Position numbers and translations under genes: made by a program
In this document: positions 11,476-23,676 of the stretch, in pieces
Numbering within the stretch: the first letter of the stretch is position 1
Layout: every line of letters starts with the position of its first letter
NCBI GenBank assembly: GCA_021209875.1
Contig: JAGYVD010000005.1
Location: 4,440,001 to 4,504,000, forward strand
DNA from: Rosellinia necatrix
Taxonomy: Eukaryota > Ascomycota > Sordariomycetes > Xylariales > Xylariaceae
DNA: 64,000 nt
Reading direction: 5' to 3'
The notes under the pieces: generated by a model
Told to the model about the DNA's origin: nothing
The model's database searches: none
The model's input: only the letters and a program-made list of their open reading frames with translations

Positions 11476-14224
11476 TGCTGATGTTAATATACAACGGGTT
11501 ATTGTAAATGCTGGCTTGTGTACCACATCTGTTGGAACTGTTGGGATCCGTGGGGGCGAAAGTCGATTGCGTACTTCACACGTATGTTGACGGCCAGGGA
11601 TGGTCTCACAAGGTGATATTATGCGTTCGTCTCTCCATGTACGTGTCGCCCGACCTACTGCAGAGTCATTAAGGCAAGCAAGGAGACAACGTGGGAGTGT
11701 ATCGGTAGGGGCAAAAGTAAACAGGATAGGAGGCAAAGAGAAGAAAGACTATGTTGGATGATGGTGTGGTGGTATTATTGAGCGTCAAGGCTGAAGATGG
11801 AATGAAAGAAGAGAATAAATGATCGTGACATGGAAGGATCCGTGAAAACCCCCAATCGCACATATTTTATTGATGGGTTGGCTGATGAACAACTCGAATA
11901 GATAGGTAGTGCCGACCTACTTACCTTGCCTCTCTTCTCACCTCCACCTTCCCTACCCGATCTACCCAACATACCACTCTCTACCTACCTGCTACCTACA
12001 TACTACCTACCTACCTACATACCACATATCTACATACCACCGACCTATCAATCTACCTACCTCCCCTCTCCTTCAGCTTACCTTCCTACCTATCTACTGC
12101 CTACTTAGCCCATAGCCCAATCGCCAGGTATCACAACATGCTGGCATGTGGCGCTAAGATGGGGCAGTTATTTGCTATGGGGTAAGTAGAGAAGCATACA
12201 TTATCTTGCTGCCTGCCGTGACTTGGGTAGTGGACAACCAGGGCTCGTGGTATAAGGCATGGCATAGCATTCAGCGGTCGGTAGGGGTGCAGCGTGATGG
12301 CCATCCTCCATCCTCCGCTACCATGCTTTCACACCTCTGACACTTCACATCTTATCCCTCTCCCCCTTCTCCCCCGTCTCCTCATAGGCTATCTTCGAAC
12401 TCTGGGGTTAAATTCAGGCTGCAGTTTAACGCATACTCCACCATCTGCGCCCTAACAGGGGTCTTACAACCGTCCGGAGTCCCAAACCCGGAGAACAACA
12501 GCTCGGGTCCAGCAGAGCGGGTACAGAAAGTCCGTCCGGTAGAAGCCAAGAATATAAGTAGGGCCGGGAAGGATGGGCCTAAGTCTCCATTTAGAGCACT
12601 AGTTCTTCTGACCGCCGTACTAGACTAGAAATATCTTGCGATGAGAAATGTAACGTCTCTGTTGGGACACTTAAGCGAGTGCTCAGCATGGAAGAAATGA
12701 TTACGAGGGAAAGATAAGACATATGGCTATACATTAGTACCGCATCTAAATAGTAAGTACTCTACTTGCAGGGTACCTACTACCACTACTACATCTTATT
12801 ACCGTACCTACTCCTGCTAATTATTACCGGTACCGCAACGAACCAAAAGGCCGTGCAAAAGATCTATGATGTAATTGGGAGGCGATGGGAAGGAGACAGT
12901 GATGCTTGGCACCTCAATGATATGCACGACGTGAGTGGAGAAACAGAGTGGCTGATGCCGGTGGAGACATGTGCCGATATCCAGAGCTAAGGTAGCCATC
13001 CGGAGCTTAGCTTCCAACCTTAAATCACGCCCAAGTACGAAGCGAGGGCACGAAGCGAAGGTACGAAGCTACCGAACCTGCTGCACTGGCACCTCGTGTT
13101 AGAAGCTGCACGGTCGAACCGAGATTTGGGTGTGAGTTCTAACTTGCAGATAAGATCTAGATGGACTTCCTAAGTACCTACTGTTGGGGAAACAATAGAA
13201 GGATTGACTTATAGGTGTTAAAACAGGCAATGTAGAGAGTTCATAGATAGATGCACAGATCGCGTTTGTTGCCGTATTGAGTGGCACCGCACGTTTTTTA
13301 CACGATGCAACACCCATGTTCCCCTCAGCTCAGGCTGCCATTATTATATGTCCTTGTACTGCGCTATCTGTGCACCGCCCACCAGGTAGGTAGCGACGTG
13401 CATTAGTCAGGTCCATGCAAGCATCACAGTGTGTGGAAATGTCCGACTTACATACCGCATTCACGGGAAGTTCAGGTGGTCAAGGAGCAGAATCCTATCT
13501 TACAATCAAATTTCCTCAAACACACGAAAGCTTTTGAAACTTCTTTAGGTATTAAGGATATGAGAGATGGAGGACAAAAGAAATGCAAACGCCGTATTTT
13601 GCTGATTCCTAGCCCTAAGGCATTGATTGACAAGCGAAACCAGGTGGTGAGCAAGATAAAAGAAAAAAAGAAAAGAAATGAACAGAAAAAAAAGCCTAGG
13701 AAAAAAGAGGTGCATTGGTAATTTGATAGGTGCTGCTCCACCAATTCCTTCCCGGATTACATCCAAGAGGAAAGTCACGATATGGCCTATCTTATTAGGT
13801 AAGGAGATCGTAAAACAAAACAAAGCAAACATATCAGTACATACTTAAGTACCTAGGTAGTAGTAGTAGGTAGGTGTAGGTAAGGTTTAGATACGAGACA
13901 TTGCAGGAGGAAGGCACGGCCTACAGTGCTATGTGGGTTACCTGTCACGGTGGATAGGGTATCGTGTCGATTACTCCATCTCATCTACAACTTCGCTATC
14001 CAATCGCTACAGCATCGCGGAACATTATGGGTATATACATTAACTGCAAATCATCGCTGCTTCAAACAAGCGAGTCGATTCAAGGATGCTGCCCAACCTA
14101 TGCATATCTAACAGGTCCCTATTTTAAAATTTCCCTTCTTCTCTTCAACTATATGCCATGGATAACTTGCTCGTCTATCAAGTAATACCCAATGGCTCAT
14201 TCACCCATTGAATTTTTTAACATA
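11476..14224. other. Intergenic spacer, repeat-rich
   Basis: Holds the upstream region of the glycosyltransferase-like gene and the downstream region of the P450 gene. CCTA repeats lie at 11978–12105. A direct repeat of ACGAAGC-type words is at about 13036–13070. An A-rich patch at 13655–13710 gives a Lys-rich frame (13431–13721) with no domain signature. No gene is supported. Confidence 0.5.
11978..12105. repeat. CCTA tetranucleotide repeat block
   Basis: Imperfect ACCTACCTAC, CATACTAC and CACATATCTAC units in tandem, the complementary strand of the TAGG repeats seen elsewhere. Confidence 0.75.
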
Positions 14225-16534
14225 TCAAGCGGGGGTGACGCTGACTAGACAGCCGTACAACATGGACAAATTGATGCCCAGTTTTTGGATAGGCGGCCGA
14301 TCGTCTCGCCGCTCGATCGCCTTGAAGGCCTGCAGCAAACGGAAGGTGATCAGAGCCATCTGCGTGAGCGCGAACTGCTGTCCAATGCAGATGCGAGGGC
14401 CCGCGTTGAACGGCAGGTACTCGTACCTAATGGTCCGAACGCCCGTCAGATTAGCGAGCCTCGTACAGAACTCATAGTGAGAATACCACGTGCAGCAAAC
14501 ATGAATGCTAGAGGAAGCCACCTCGAGAAAATATTGAATAATAGGAAGAAAAATAAAATAAAATTGGAGGAAAGATGGGAAGGTGGAAAGATGGAGAGAA
14601 AGGGAGAAGAGAACGTACGTGACCCTCAAATCTTCCCACCTCTCAGGCCGAAACTCCTCCGCGTCCTCGCCGAAGATGTCCTTCCGGCGGTGCATGATCC
14701 AGGGGACGTAGCGCAGGTTGGTGCCCTTGCGGACGAAGAGGGGCGCCTTGCCGTCGGCGCCGCCACCGACGGGCAGGACGGTGTCGCGGACGGCCTCGCG
14801 CTGGTTCGCGGCCACGGGTGGGTTGAGGCGCAGGGCCTCCTTGAGCACCCAGTTGAGGTAACGCATACCGCGCAGGTCCTCCCAGGTCGGGTCCGGCATG
14901 CCCAGTGTCTCAATCTCAGCCCGGATCGCCGCCACCACGTCCGGCCGCCGCGAGAGCTCGAAGAACAGGTACGACAGCACGCTCGTCGTCGTGTCTCGGC
15001 CGGCTGTGAATATGCTGAGGACTAGCAGGCGGGGAAAGAAGGGAGGGAGATGGCGTCAGCAAAGGTCGTTCGTATTCGCTGTGTTTCAGGCAGCAGGACT
15101 TTGACCTGGGAGGGGTAGGGACAGGGGATGAAAGAAGAGAGGAAGGCTGTGTGTGAGACTAAAACTTACGATGGTCCCCAATTGCCTCGTCTGACTCGCC
15201 GGACTTGAGCAGCTCGTCAAGGAAGACGTACTTGTGCCCGTCGCCGCGTTTTGAGTTCGGGTCGGCGCGCTCCCTCTTCACGTCGTCGACGAACCCCCGC
15301 ACGAAGGCGCGCATAGCGCGGGCGCCCTCCTCGAGCTCAGGGTCGGACCGCAGCAGCGTGAGCCAGCCGAGGCGGGCGCGCCAGGCGATCTTCTGCATGG
15401 CAGTGTCGAAATGGGCGCCGAAGCGGTGGCTGGCCGGTGGCGCGTCCCCGAGCAGGTCCGTCGACCGGCCGAACATGAAGTCGGAGATGCTGTCGGTCGT
15501 CAGCATTGACAACATCGCCTGCATGTCGAACACCGTCTTCCCATCCGCCGGGATCTTCCGCGAGATTAGCTTCTGCACGTGCCGGTCCACGCATGCGAGG
15601 TCCGAAATCTGGTCCCGCACGAATGCCGGCCGCAGGATCGCCCGCGAGTGCTGCCACTCAGCCCCGTTGGTTGTGAAGATGGAGTCTGTTGTCGTCAGTT
15701 AGTGGTAGGCCCACGTATGTACACATGCAGATAGAGAGTGTTACGTGGTATTGAATGCGAGGTGAGCGATACTATGCTCGGCATGAAAGATGCATACCAA
15801 CAATCCCTATCTCTCCATCGGCTGCACTATGAATAAACCCCTTTTACCTCGGCAGGTACACCATTCCAATTCACACACTAGCTATAGCACAAATGACACC
15901 TCAGATCTCACATTACATATTGCCAAACTTACTTCGTCCATATCTCCGTATATATATCTAATGGGTATAATGCACGGCACAACAATACTAGAAAACAAGA
16001 AGAAATAAGAAACGAGAGGGGGGGAGAGGACTTACGAGCCCCCAGCACCGGCAAAAAGCTCTTGATGCGTATAGCCGGCAGGTTCCAGTCGGCGAAGCGG
16101 GTGGCAAGCACGGCCTTGACATTCTCGGGCTCGTCGGTGGTGACGCAGTCTGCCCAGTCCGGGAAGATGCCGTGGACGAAGGTGTGCCCGGCGGTGGCGA
16201 GTACCTGCGCGCGCCTCTGTAGCATGACGTTCCCTCGCAGCGCCGCAGCCGTCTCGAACATGTACCGCAACCCGAGCAGGTCGCGGGCCGGGTAGCGTGG
16301 GGCCGGCCGGCAGCCGAGGAGCGCCGCCCGCTCGTGGTACGTGTGCTCCGCCCGCAGCGGCCCGAAGGCGTACAGGGCTAGAAGCACCGGCACGGCGAGT
16401 GGCATGCGCACCAGCCACCCCGTTGCCAGCGCCGCCGCCAACAACACCGCACCGTAGTACCACAGGCGCGCGGCGCGGGGCACCGAGTCGAGGTTGCCGC
16501 GGAGCGGGGCTGCCATGCTGGCCGGTTTTCCCAT
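14225..16534 (-). CDS. Cytochrome P450, membrane anchored, CYP52-clan type
   Basis: Four exons, 16534–16036, 15685–15170, 15021–14619 and 14426–14225, give 539 aa. Introns are 350, 148 and 192 bp with GTAAGT, GTAAGT and GTACGT donors, and the joined length is in frame. A hydrophobic N-terminus (residues ~25–60) anchors it in the ER. The substrate-entry region reads SIFTTNGAEWQHSR. The I-helix has AGRDTT (345–350), the K-helix ExxR pair is E400/R403, then PERW, then the heme loop FNAGPRICIG with the iron-ligand Cys486. This motif set is typical of the CYP52/CYP63/CYP539 clan, whose characterised members hydroxylate fatty acids or alkanes at the terminal carbon. It would need NADPH-cytochrome P450 reductase. 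The 350-bp first intron is long for a fungus. It lies 33 kb from the PKS, so membership of that pathway is not supported. Confidence 0.92.
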
Positions 16535-18583
16535 AATATGTCAAGTAAATATCTAGGTTAACTACCTAAAGAAGCAGGCTAGCCTAGTGGAGTTGCTCTA
16601 ATGTAACCGGTGAACGGATGAAACGTGGATCGGTACAAAGGGTAGCGGAAGCAAGCAAATCAGATCGGAATATTTGATGCTGACAGACAGGCAGGACAGC
16701 CTTCTGTTGTGAACCACTCCCTAGTCTGAACGTAAGGCGGGCCAAGCAAGGGTGAGAGAGAGGGGAAAGTCAGCCCTATGAGATGAGATAAACCATCATC
16801 CCTTGCCGCGACGAATCGTGCTTAGGTTAGGCAGCGAGAAAGCAAGAGAGCGGGTGAGTGAGAGAGAGAGAGAGAGCGAGGATGTGAGAGAGCCGAGGTG
16901 AGATAAGCCACCGACCACCCTGCCAGTAAGCCACGTCCATGAAATGCCCATGAAAGGGTCCTACTATCTATATCTATCTATCTACCTACTAGTTATATCA
17001 CATACATACCAAGGTAGTGTACTAGGCTAGTTAAGTTAGTCCTAGATAGGTATCGATTGCAGTAGTTATGTATGGTATACATACACATACTACAATACAA
17101 TCCACGCCCACTACTCTCTCACTCACTCACTTATTGAGGGGTCATTTGATGTACCCGTTCATTCCACCTTCCCTGCTCCGTACCTAACCTGGCTAAATAA
17201 TGATGCCGAATGGACCGGGGCATGTGACACCGCACATACACTACATACCGATAGCACCCATCCATCTATACCCTACGCACTTTTTTTTTTTTTGGAATAT
17301 GCGAATTTTGACATTCCCATCAACCGAGCGCAGCCGAGCCGTAGCGTAGTTTCTCTCTCTCTCGTCCGAGTGATTTGATCTGAGGAAGTATGTGTTGATG
17401 ATCTAGAGAGGGTAGTGTCGGCGAATCGGTTGGTCAGTTTACGATACAAAACATGAATTGAGCACTGCACTCACTGCACTGCACTGCACAGCTAGGTAAT
17501 TTCTACAAGTAGTTATGTAACCGATTTTTCCATTTTTTTGGCACTGTCTAGTCTATCTATGTAGTGTATGTTGTTGACCCATCTATCCTCTCTAGTCTAG
17601 GTCTCTTGTATTGTCTTGTCTAGATGTAGGAATCATTCATCCCGTTGGTATGTGAGTGCGAGTTTGTGTTTGGTTGTATCGTGTCATCATCATTGGCTCT
17701 CGCCGCCGCCACGAATACAACACACACAAATTCAATCGTCTCAACTTTTCGTCATTACATGAAATGACAAGACATGCTTCTTTTTCGCATTTAGGCCTGT
17801 CTAAAGTAAGTAGTACCTAGCCTCCGGTGCGGTGGTACGGAACAGGGTCCCGTCCGTGCCGAGGCATCTCCATCTCGCATCTGCTGCTGCTACGTTGCAG
17901 ACGAAACCACCACACCACCCGGTACGGTACATAGGTATTCACCAGACACTCCCGATTGACCCTGTGAACAAGGTTCTCCACACTCAGCCGCGACTAAGAA
18001 GAGAGAAAACAAATGGTATTGCCCTTCCCATGAAAAGTAAAGTATACATGCGCGCGAAAGCAATGTGATGACGCCATTTCAATGCAATGCAATGCGAAAA
18101 AAAAAAAAAAAAGACATCCGCAAAGCCTGACCAAAACGTGCCGGGCGAGGAGGGTTCTGCAGGGGACCCTGAACTCCGGGAGTTTTCAGAATGCTAGGTG
18201 ACGTCTAATCGTGATCATGGTCTAAACCCGCCGGGCAATCGTCCGTAAAAGCAAGTCCCACCATATAGCGCGGCCACAAAAAGAGACCGCGCCGGGATTC
18301 GGGGGTTCATAACGTCTAATGACGAGAAAGGAGACAAAATGTAGACTCGTGCCTATGTTCATAATCTGGCGTGAACCGGAGATGAGCTGGTGGTGAGCGC
18401 ACAGACGCGCCACCCGCGGCCGATAGACGGCCCAGCTAATGTAATAACGCCATGGGTATCTCGAAACGAAAACAGAAACGGCAAAGCTGTTCCACAGCCG
18501 CCGTAGGAAAGGAAATCAGCGATCCGGAGACTAGGCGACGCGTGATGCGCGTTGCACTCCCAACCTCCTCCCCAGCATCGAGA
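16535..18583. other. Intergenic spacer with microsatellites
   Basis: Contains a GA dinucleotide tract (about 16854–16877), CTAT repeats (about 16970–16985), T-runs at 17281–17293 and an A-run at about 18097–18112. No frame has a recognisable domain. The part next to 16535 is the P450 promoter region. Confidence 0.5.
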
Positions 18584-19330
18584 TCAATGCCTCTTCTGGT
18601 CATTGTTGGCCGAGGCGTTCTTGGCACCGGATGACATGTGGTGGTGCGAGTGATGGTTGTGGTGTTCGTGGTGCTGGCGGTGGTGGTGGTGATGATGGTG
18701 GTGGTGGTGATGCTGGTCATGGTGCTGGTGGTGGTGATGCTGTCGTATTCTTTGGCGGCCGCGGTGCTCTTCGTCGTCCTCTTCCTCCTCTATCGGATAG
18801 TTGAGCGACTGCCTCTCCTCCTCGTACCATGCGCTTAGACTCTTCCCGCCGAACATGATGTCGTCGTCGTCGATGACGATGGGCTCCATCCAGGCGCTTC
18901 CGCCGTACTGCTCGTGGGACAATTCGACGTCGGGGAGGTAGTAGTACTGCGCGCTCTCGGGCGGCGGGTGGGACGATGCGGTTGTGCTAACCATCTTGAG
19001 CGGCGACGGGGCGTGGTGGCTTTGCGACGACGGTGAACTCTTGGGGGACTTGTGCAGTGCCCTCTGGGTATGGCGAGGTGTCGTCGGGTGCGGTGAGTGC
19101 GTCCTGGATTGGGCGAGGTGGTGATGGTGCGGCGACGACTGGATATGTGGCGAGTGTATGCGATAGCTCTGTTGTGACGGTGGTCTGCTGCGTTGTTGTG
19201 GCTGTTGTTGTTGTTGTTGTGGTGGTGGTGGTGGTGGTTGTAGTGATTTTTGTTGATGAAGCTGTGGCTCTTGTTGTTGTGGTTGCCTTCTAATATTGTC
19301 GTCAGAGAGACGCGGGCTGTTGCGTGTCAT
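18584..19330 (-). CDS. His/Gln/Pro-rich protein of unknown function
   Basis: A single open frame of 248 aa. The N-terminal half is Gln/Pro-rich and basic. The middle (~110–185) is the only part that looks evolutionarily constrained: it has a Tyr-rich stretch, YYYLPDVELSHEQYGG, an acidic IDDDDIMFGG and SLSAWYEEERQSLNYP. An acidic run of Glu/Asp follows, then a C-terminal tail in which about 30 of 45 residues are His. On DNA the tail is a GTG/ATG trinucleotide-like array (18650–18745). I do not recognise the family. His clusters can bind Zn, Ni or Cu, and Gln/His-rich proteins are often nuclear, but neither is shown here. Repeat composition could inflate apparent coding potential, so the call rests on the non-repetitive core and on the frame staying open through it. 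Confidence 0.6.
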   Translation of the reverse strand: MTRNSPRLSDDNIRRQPQQQEPQLHQQKSLQPPPPPPQQQQQQPQQRSRPPSQQSYRIHSPHIQSSPHHHHLAQSRTHSPHPTTPRHTQRALHKSPKSSPSSQSHHAPSPLKMVSTTASSHPPPESAQYYYLPDVELSHEQYGGSAWMEPIVIDDDDIMFGGKSLSAWYEEERQSLNYPIEEEEDDEEHRGRQRIRQHHHHQHHDQHHHHHHHHHHHRQHHEHHNHHSHHHMSSGAKNASANNDQKRH

Positions 19331-20539
19331 GGGCAGAGCCGATTGTATAAATAGTGTGTGGGCGGAGGTAGAGGATGTCGGGACGGGAGGGAGAAGAAGA
19401 AGAAGAAGAAGAAAAAGGCGGTAGATTCCAGACTGTATATATAATTATGTATGTGGTTATGGACAATTATAATTATGTATGTCTTCAATTAGTTATGGTT
19501 ATTGTCCGCGTCCGTGGGTAATGGTGCGTGTGCGACTGGTGGCCGGGGTATACGTGTAAGAAAGTGCTATTTCCCCCCTTTTAGTGTGACGCGTGGCAGG
19601 TGACGGTTGGGGTTGGTGGCACCCAAGGTTGCGATGGTGTCCTGCTAGTCAATGCCGTGCGTGTGTTGTAGTGTAGGTAGGTAATGTGTTGTATTCTTGT
19701 CGTTGTCTGGGGGGGGGGGAGGGAGTGGTGCCGGTAGTATGTAGTAGTGCCTGGGGGTGCTGGTGTTGGTGATGGCAGATGATGTATTTATATAACTACG
19801 AGACGTGTATGTATAGGTAGGTTAGGTAGGGTAGTTATTGTGCATATATATATAGGTTAGTTATTGTAGGTAGGTAGTTAGGTAGGTTATATGATGTGGG
19901 TGTGATGGTCTGTCTGTCTGTCTGTCTGTCCTCTTTCCTATAGATGGACCATAGATGCAGAAGCAGAAAGCGGTCAGATTAGCAGGATGACGCAGTCGAG
20001 GGGACACGGCAGAGTCATGTGCACCGAATGAAATACGGCCGATGAAGCAATAAACAGGGAATTAGGACAAGAGGAGGAGGAGGAGGAAGAGGAGGAGAGG
20101 AGAGGAGAGGAGAGGAAAGGTCAATCCCGCTCGGCTGGTCTAATAAGAAGCGCGGGAGAATGAGGAAAGAGGCGAAAAGGCTGTTAGGCTGACGAGAGAC
20201 CGGGGCGCCGAGAGAAGAACGGTCGACAGCTTTCAGCGAAGGGGGGGTACACTAGGCCCGCGTAGGCACACGTCTAGGGTGCTAGTGTGCTGGGGTGCTA
20301 GGGGTACCTACTTCTAGGGCTAGGTGCCTGCTTACACTACCAAGGTTAGGTAGGTGTCTGAGCCACTGGGCTCAACCGTCTTTACCGACACTCGGAACGT
20401 TCTAGGTAGGCAAGTAGGCATGTACCTACACTACATGCATCCATTCACTACCGCCCCCACTTGACGGGAGTGTGTGTGTGTGTGTGTGGGGCTTTAACGG
20501 TAAAACTGCAAACTGCGGTTCAACGTATATTACCTACCT

Positions 20540-20590
20540 AGTAGTAGTAGTAGTAGTAGCAGTAGTAGTAGTTGTCAGTAGTAGTAGTAG
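20540..20590. repeat. TAG trinucleotide microsatellite
   Basis: About fifteen TAG units with CAG and TTG/TCAG interruptions. Confidence 0.85.
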
Positions 20591-21327
20591 GTATCTACAC
20601 CTCAGTACTTACCCACCTACCTACTTACACCTGCAAATACGGTGAATGCGGGGGATTGGGGGTTCAAACACATCAGAACTTCCAGAAGGGGGAATTGCTG
20701 CTTGAAACGGCGAGGATGACGACTTGTAGAAACGGTTTGTGCGAACCCTTGTTATGGCTATGGCGATGGCTTACACTACCAGAAATCTGCCCCCCTACTC
20801 CTCTCCTGGTGTCATTACTTACTATTAGCACGTAACTACAAGTAGGTCGATATGTCGGTCGATATGGAGAAAGGCAGAGTGCCTGGATATACGACCCATA
20901 AATAGATAGTACCTAGGTAGGGGTTTCATTCTACCAACTACCTGCTGCCCTGCTTATGTAGGTTATGTAGGCATGCACTCTGTCGGGTAGCTGTCTTGCG
21001 CATGTTTCTTCTTTCTCGTCGGGATTTGAAGAGAAGGGGTTTCAGTCTATGCTGTTGTATCTCGGCCGTTTCAAAGTGAAGGGAGTGCGTTGTTTCGAGA
21101 ACCTTGGAAACATGGAGGATAGCTAATGATATCGACGGCTTGCTTGGTACGTAGGTGTGCATCTACAGGGAAATGTAAAACAAATAAGATAAAACGGGAC
21201 ACTACCTAGGTAGTTGTAAGTCTATAACTACATTTACAGTAACTAGTTATACTTGCTTGCTTACATGCCTACATGCCTACTTGAGATGGAAAGAACTATA
21301 GTTATACAGGCAGGATTATAGTTATAT

Positions 21328-21360
21328 ACTACCTACCTACCTACCTACCTACCTACCTAG
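21328..21360. repeat. ACCT tetranucleotide microsatellite
   Basis: Eight near-perfect ACCT units, followed directly by TAGGTAGG in inverted sense. Together they make a short potential hairpin. Confidence 0.85.
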
Positions 21361-22159
21361 GTAGGCATGTAGATTGGGTATTTCATAGTTAGGCATTTGT
21401 AACGTATCATAGGCTATAACTAATGTACATACCAGCCTGGGAATCTATTTTGAGTTAGTTAGATCTTGGACGAATGATGATGATGATGATGATGATGGTG
21501 ATGATCCCGGTAAGGGAGGAACAGATTGAATTCATCCATCATAGCCTCTTTCCGGTCACGGCAACCCGTAACACGCCCGCAAGACATCCGCATCCCATCC
21601 GCGGCAGAGGATCAATCAAATCGGTGCAGCGGCGGCCACGGCACCGAACGCAGGGATTCGTTGTCGTTGTCGAATGGGCAGCGGCGCGTTGTTGTCCCTC
21701 TGGTGCAGGTTGAAGGCGAAGGCGAATGGCATGTTCCTCCTGTTCAGACTACTCGTCGTTATTCACCAACAAGATCGAAGCACCTCTGTGCCCCCCCCGG
21801 ATCGTAAGCTTGGCTTTCTGATCTCTCATTTCTGCATGGCTTGTCTGTTCTTGGGTAATACTGTCGGATTCTTAGCTAAGGAGGGTCATAGTTCTTCCAC
21901 CGGGGGCATTGACCCCTCGGTCTCCGGGGATGAACAGGGGGTAACCTGGTATGCGCAAGACCAGAACAGTGGCCTAGGTGGTCAATTAAATACACTAGAT
22001 AGGGGGCAAAGATAGCGACAGTATAGGTATGTAGTTGCCATCTTGGTGATGTCGAACCGCTCAACTGTTGCCACATAGGTTGTAAACAGCCCATGCTTTT
22101 CAAAAATAAAAGGACTACCAGGCGTACACAAGGCGAATAATGCAGTCATCGTTTAGATC

Positions 22160-22181
22160 TTTTTTTTTTTTTTTTTTTTTT
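22160..22181. repeat. Poly-T run
   Basis: About 22 consecutive T. It could be the poly-A tail of a minus-strand retroposed copy, but no element body or target-site duplication is evident. Confidence 0.8.
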
Positions 22182-23372
22182 GGGTTTCCCCTTTCATTCC
22201 CTGATCCGGTTATCCGTACGTAGTGTACGAAGCACAGCCAGCCTCAACCTAGGTATCTCTATCTATTACGGCTTCGTCGTAGTGTAGAGTAGTATTCGCA
22301 ACAACCTACCGCATGCCTCGAACGATTGCCTGCTTGTACTTGAGTACTTATCCGCCTACCTAGGGAGTTAGCATTGACGTTGTTTCCTCGCTGGTAAGTA
22401 GCATGGCCATCGTTTCTTCGTTGGTAAGTGAGTCGAATCGTTATTTCTCCTAGTTTTCCCGATTCTGTTTCTCCGATACGCCGAACCCGGCCCAACCGGT
22501 GGTCCTCCAATCGCGTATTCCTTGGAGTTGGATCTTTGCATCCTTTGCATCTTTGCATCTTTGCATTGGGAGCCAATTCGAAGCTAGATTGACCGACGAC
22601 GAAGCATGATGTTGGCATGTGCACATGGTTCACCAGAACTGCATATCTTCCCCCCGAGGTAGGTACATACCCATCTCCCGTCGCAACACCGTTCAATGCG
22701 TCGTCTGCGGCGCATCAGGCTCGGCACCAGGCTACCTGTCGGTCGGATGCATGGAACCAATGCCTTGGTGCCTACCTGACGAGACTAACCTTAGTCAGTA
22801 GGTGCCTCGTACACACCTACACACACACACACTTACACACATACATACATATGCCAACGAGCCCCGGTCGTTCAGCTGGGGACTTTTGCAGCCTCATTCC
22901 GTTTGGACCTATCTAACCCATCTAGCGCACATTATTATATTGATTGCTTGCCTGAATGCCGACGTGGACACGACAAGCCGGGGGAGGAGGGGGGAAGGGG
23001 GGGAGGGATGGCCTGGCTGGGCCCGGCCTGCTCTGGCGGCCTAGACCGAACAATTTTTCGTCCACCACCGCTCGGGGGGGGGTTTTTTTTTCTCCCTCCT
23101 TTCTATCCTGGTGCAGGGACACTGGAGGTTTGTCGTATCGTATCGAACAGATGCTCGCTGGTGAATGGCTCGGCCGGGTGAGGATGAAAGGAGGAGGGGG
23201 AACCAAACCCCGTCGCCGCCGACGGCGACTTTCTCGCATCGTGATCTCAGAACCTATCGTTGCCCGCAAGGCTACAATACCTGCCGGCGCCATCTACCTG
23301 TTACGTTTGCGTTTCTTTTTTTTCTTTTTTTCTTTTTTTCCCCCTTCCCGGCATCGATGCATGCCGGGCGGA

Positions 23373-23421
23373 CGGTGACGGTGACGGTGACGGTGACGAC
23401 GACAACGACAACGACAACGAC
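23373..23421. repeat. GGTGAC hexamer then ACAACG hexamer repeat
   Basis: About four GGTGAC units pass into about four ACGACA/ACAACG units. Confidence 0.85.
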
Positions 23422-23642
23422 GCATGTCTGATCCCCCGAGTGAAGCCCTCCCTGCCTCCCTCTCCCTCTCCATCTCCCTCTCTCTCCGCACTTTGTTTGT
23501 TTCTCCCCAGATCCCCCGGTTCCAGTTGGGTAAATTACTCAGGGACCCCGGCATTGCATGCTTTGACATGTCGCCTCTCCCCCTCTCCCCCCCTGGTCCC
23601 CCGTCTCCTGCAATGCGTGGCTAGTTTGGATAGAGCCCGAGT

Positions 23643-23676
23643 GCAGAATGCAGAATGCAGAATGCAGAATGCAGAG
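23643..23676. repeat. GCAGAAT heptamer repeat
   Basis: Four tandem GCAGAAT units followed by a diverged GCAGAGT copy. Confidence 0.85.

Noticed and set aside
14285..15025. 246-codon plus-strand frame
   Set aside because: Antisense to P450 exons that carry the ExxR and heme motifs; it also crosses a P450 intron.
14225..16534. P450 as a member of the PKS pathway
   Set aside because: It is 33 kb away with VPS13 and other unrelated genes in between; its motifs fit a fatty-acid/alkane-type clan.
21328..21366. CCTA/TAGG repeats considered as telomeric
   Set aside because: Fungal telomeres are TTAGGG-type; this unit is TAGG, interstitial and in both orientations.
22160..22181. Poly-T considered as the tail of a retroposon
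   Set aside because: No element body, reverse transcriptase remnant or target-site duplication could be seen around it.
23373..23421. Short regular repeats that might suggest a CRISPR-like or binding-site array
   Set aside because: They are contiguous hexamer microsatellites without unique spacers, in a eukaryotic genome.
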